Below are positions 33,026 to 33,871 of a DNA stretch of 33,871 nucleotides, in pieces. Position numbers and translations under genes: made by a program. The notes beneath the pieces were generated by a model that saw nothing but the letters and a program-made list of their open reading frames with translations, was not told where the DNA came from and searched no databases. The stretch is taken from NCBI GenBank assembly GCA_030448225.1, contig JAUJNJ010000016.1, forward strand, positions 1-33,871, read 5' to 3'. Numbering within the stretch: the first letter of the stretch is position 1; the number at the start of each line of letters is the position of its first letter. This DNA comes from Phycisphaerae bacterium. GTDB taxonomy: Bacteria; Planctomycetota; Phycisphaerae; Tepidisphaerales; Tepidisphaeraceae.

Positions 33026-33871
33026 CTACTTCACTTCCTGCCAGTTCTTCCCCCACCCGACTTCCACCTTCAGCGGCACGCGCAAGCTCATCGCGCGGTT
33101 CATCTCCTCGCGCACCATCTGCGCCTCGGATTCAACCGCCTCGATCGGCGTCTCGAACACGAGTTCGTCGTGGACCTGGAGCAGCAGCTTGCTCGGCCGG
33201 TTCTCCGACTTCAGCCGGCGGTACACGTTGAGCATCGCCTGCTTGATCATGTCGGCCGCCGACCCCTGCACGACGCTGTTGATCGCGGCCCGCTCGGCGT
33301 AGTTGCGCTGCTGCAGGACGCCGCTGTTGATGTCCGGGATCGGGCGGCGGCGGCCCATGAGGGTCTCGACGTACCCCTTGTCCTGCGCCTCCTTCACGCA
33401 CTTCTTGAAGAACGCGTCGATCGTCGGGAAGCGCTTGTGGTACGCCTTGATCAGCTCACCCGCCGACTGCACGTTCAGTCCCTCGATCCGCTGGGCGAGG
33501 CCGAACGCGCTCACGCCGTAGATGATGCCGAAGTTGATCGTCTTGGCGTAGCCACGCTGCTGGCGGGTCACCGCCTCCAGCGGCACGCCGAACACCTCCG
33601 ACGCCACGATCCGGTGCACGTCCTCGTCCGCCTCGAACGCGCGGATCAGCGCAGGCTCCTCCGTGAAGTGGGCGAGGAGGCGCAGCTCGATCTGGCTGTA
33701 GTCGGCGGTCAGCAGCACGTTCCGCACCGGGTCGCCCGGCACGAACGCGAGCCGAATGCGGCGACCCTCGTCGGTGCGGATCGGGATGTTCTGCAAGTTC
33801 GGGTCGCTGCAACTCAGCCGGCCCGTCTCCGCGCCGGTCTGGTTGAAGCTGGCGTGGATCCGGCCGGTCCT
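33026..33871 (-). CDS. polA: DNA polymerase I, C-terminal part (cut by the window end)
   Basis: The polymerase domain of family A DNA polymerase I; the 5' part lies beyond 33871. The frame is open from the window edge: RTGRIHASFNQTGAETGRLS, CSDPNLQNIPIRTDEGRRIR, motif A DYSQIELRLLAH, the O-helix RQQRGYAKTINFGIIYGVSA, and motif C LLQVHDELVFE. The residue that sets dideoxy discrimination is Phe (NFGIIYG). The exonuclease and 5'-nuclease domains cannot be judged from this window. The stop TAG is at 33026-33028, three bases before the inverted-repeat element. Confidence 0.95.
   Translation of the reverse strand, partial: RTGRIHASFNQTGAETGRLSCSDPNLQNIPIRTDEGRRIRLAFVPGDPVRNVLLTADYSQIELRLLAHFTEEPALIRAFEADEDVHRIVASEVFGVPLEAVTRQQRGYAKTINFGIIYGVSAFGLAQRIEGLNVQSAGELIKAYHKRFPTIDAFFKKCVKEAQDKGYVETLMGRRRPIPDINSGVLQQRNYAERAAINSVVQGSAADMIKQAMLNVYRRLKSENRPSKLLLQVHDELVFETPIEAVESEAQMVREEMNRAMSLRVPLKVEVGWGKNWQEVK

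Overview
The window is GC-rich chromosomal DNA that reads like a planctomycete, most probably of the Phycisphaerae side of the phylum. This is inferred from an LL-diaminopimelate aminotransferase, DUF1080 and DUF4159 proteins, alpha/alpha-toroid (prenyltransferase/squalene-cyclase-like) proteins next to ExbB/ExbD, a poxvirus-type topoisomerase IB, loosely packed genes and many short palindromic intergenic repeats. I see no transposase, prophage or CRISPR array.

Layout. 1-0.94 kb: two small plus-strand genes, a hypothetical acidic protein and a stand-alone PilT-N-like domain. 1.2-4.9 kb (plus): dapL, a folK-panC fusion, and a membrane protein. 5.0-8.6 kb (minus): topoisomerase IB, a membrane-anchored SDR, a 43-residue membrane peptide and a YghA/YhdF-like SDR. 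8.9-12.0 kb (minus): a small membrane protein overlapping an AlaC-type aminotransferase, then a parvulin-type peptidyl-prolyl isomerase; the last two are broken by many indels. 12.2-14.0 kb (plus): an alkaline-phosphatase-superfamily enzyme and ispD. 14.2 kb: a tRNA with anticodon UAA but a short variable loop. 14.4-27.8 kb (minus): a DUF1080 protein, then, in transcription order from high to low coordinates, a giant TPR protein, ExbB, ExbD, a very large propeller/TonB-like/toroid protein and a toroid-DUF4159 protein. 28.1-29.5 kb (plus): a small helical protein and a TatD-family hydrolase. 29.5-33.9 kb (minus): an MBL hydrolase, a Gfo/Idh/MocA oxidoreductase, a Tat-exported metallophosphoesterase and the C-terminal part of DNA polymerase I, cut by the window end.

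The most interesting stretch is 15.4-27.8 kb. Its parts resemble a rearranged Tol or TonB system: a TPR periplasmic protein (compare CpoB), ExbB (TolQ), ExbD (TolR), and one polypeptide joining a PD40/TolB-like propeller, a transmembrane helix with the Ser-x3-His spacing of TonB/TolA, a proline-rich spacer and a C-terminal alpha/alpha toroid. A toroid-DUF4159 protein follows. The function is unknown; I propose a proton-motive-force-driven envelope machine.

Quality caveat. Frame breaks are concentrated at 9.7-12.5, 18.2-22.5, 27.5-27.7, 28.6-29.3 and 29.6-30.1 kb, while genes between these blocks are clean. In the broken genes conserved family sequence continues in another frame, so I read the breaks mainly as consensus errors, not gene decay. 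Boundaries of those genes are approximate.
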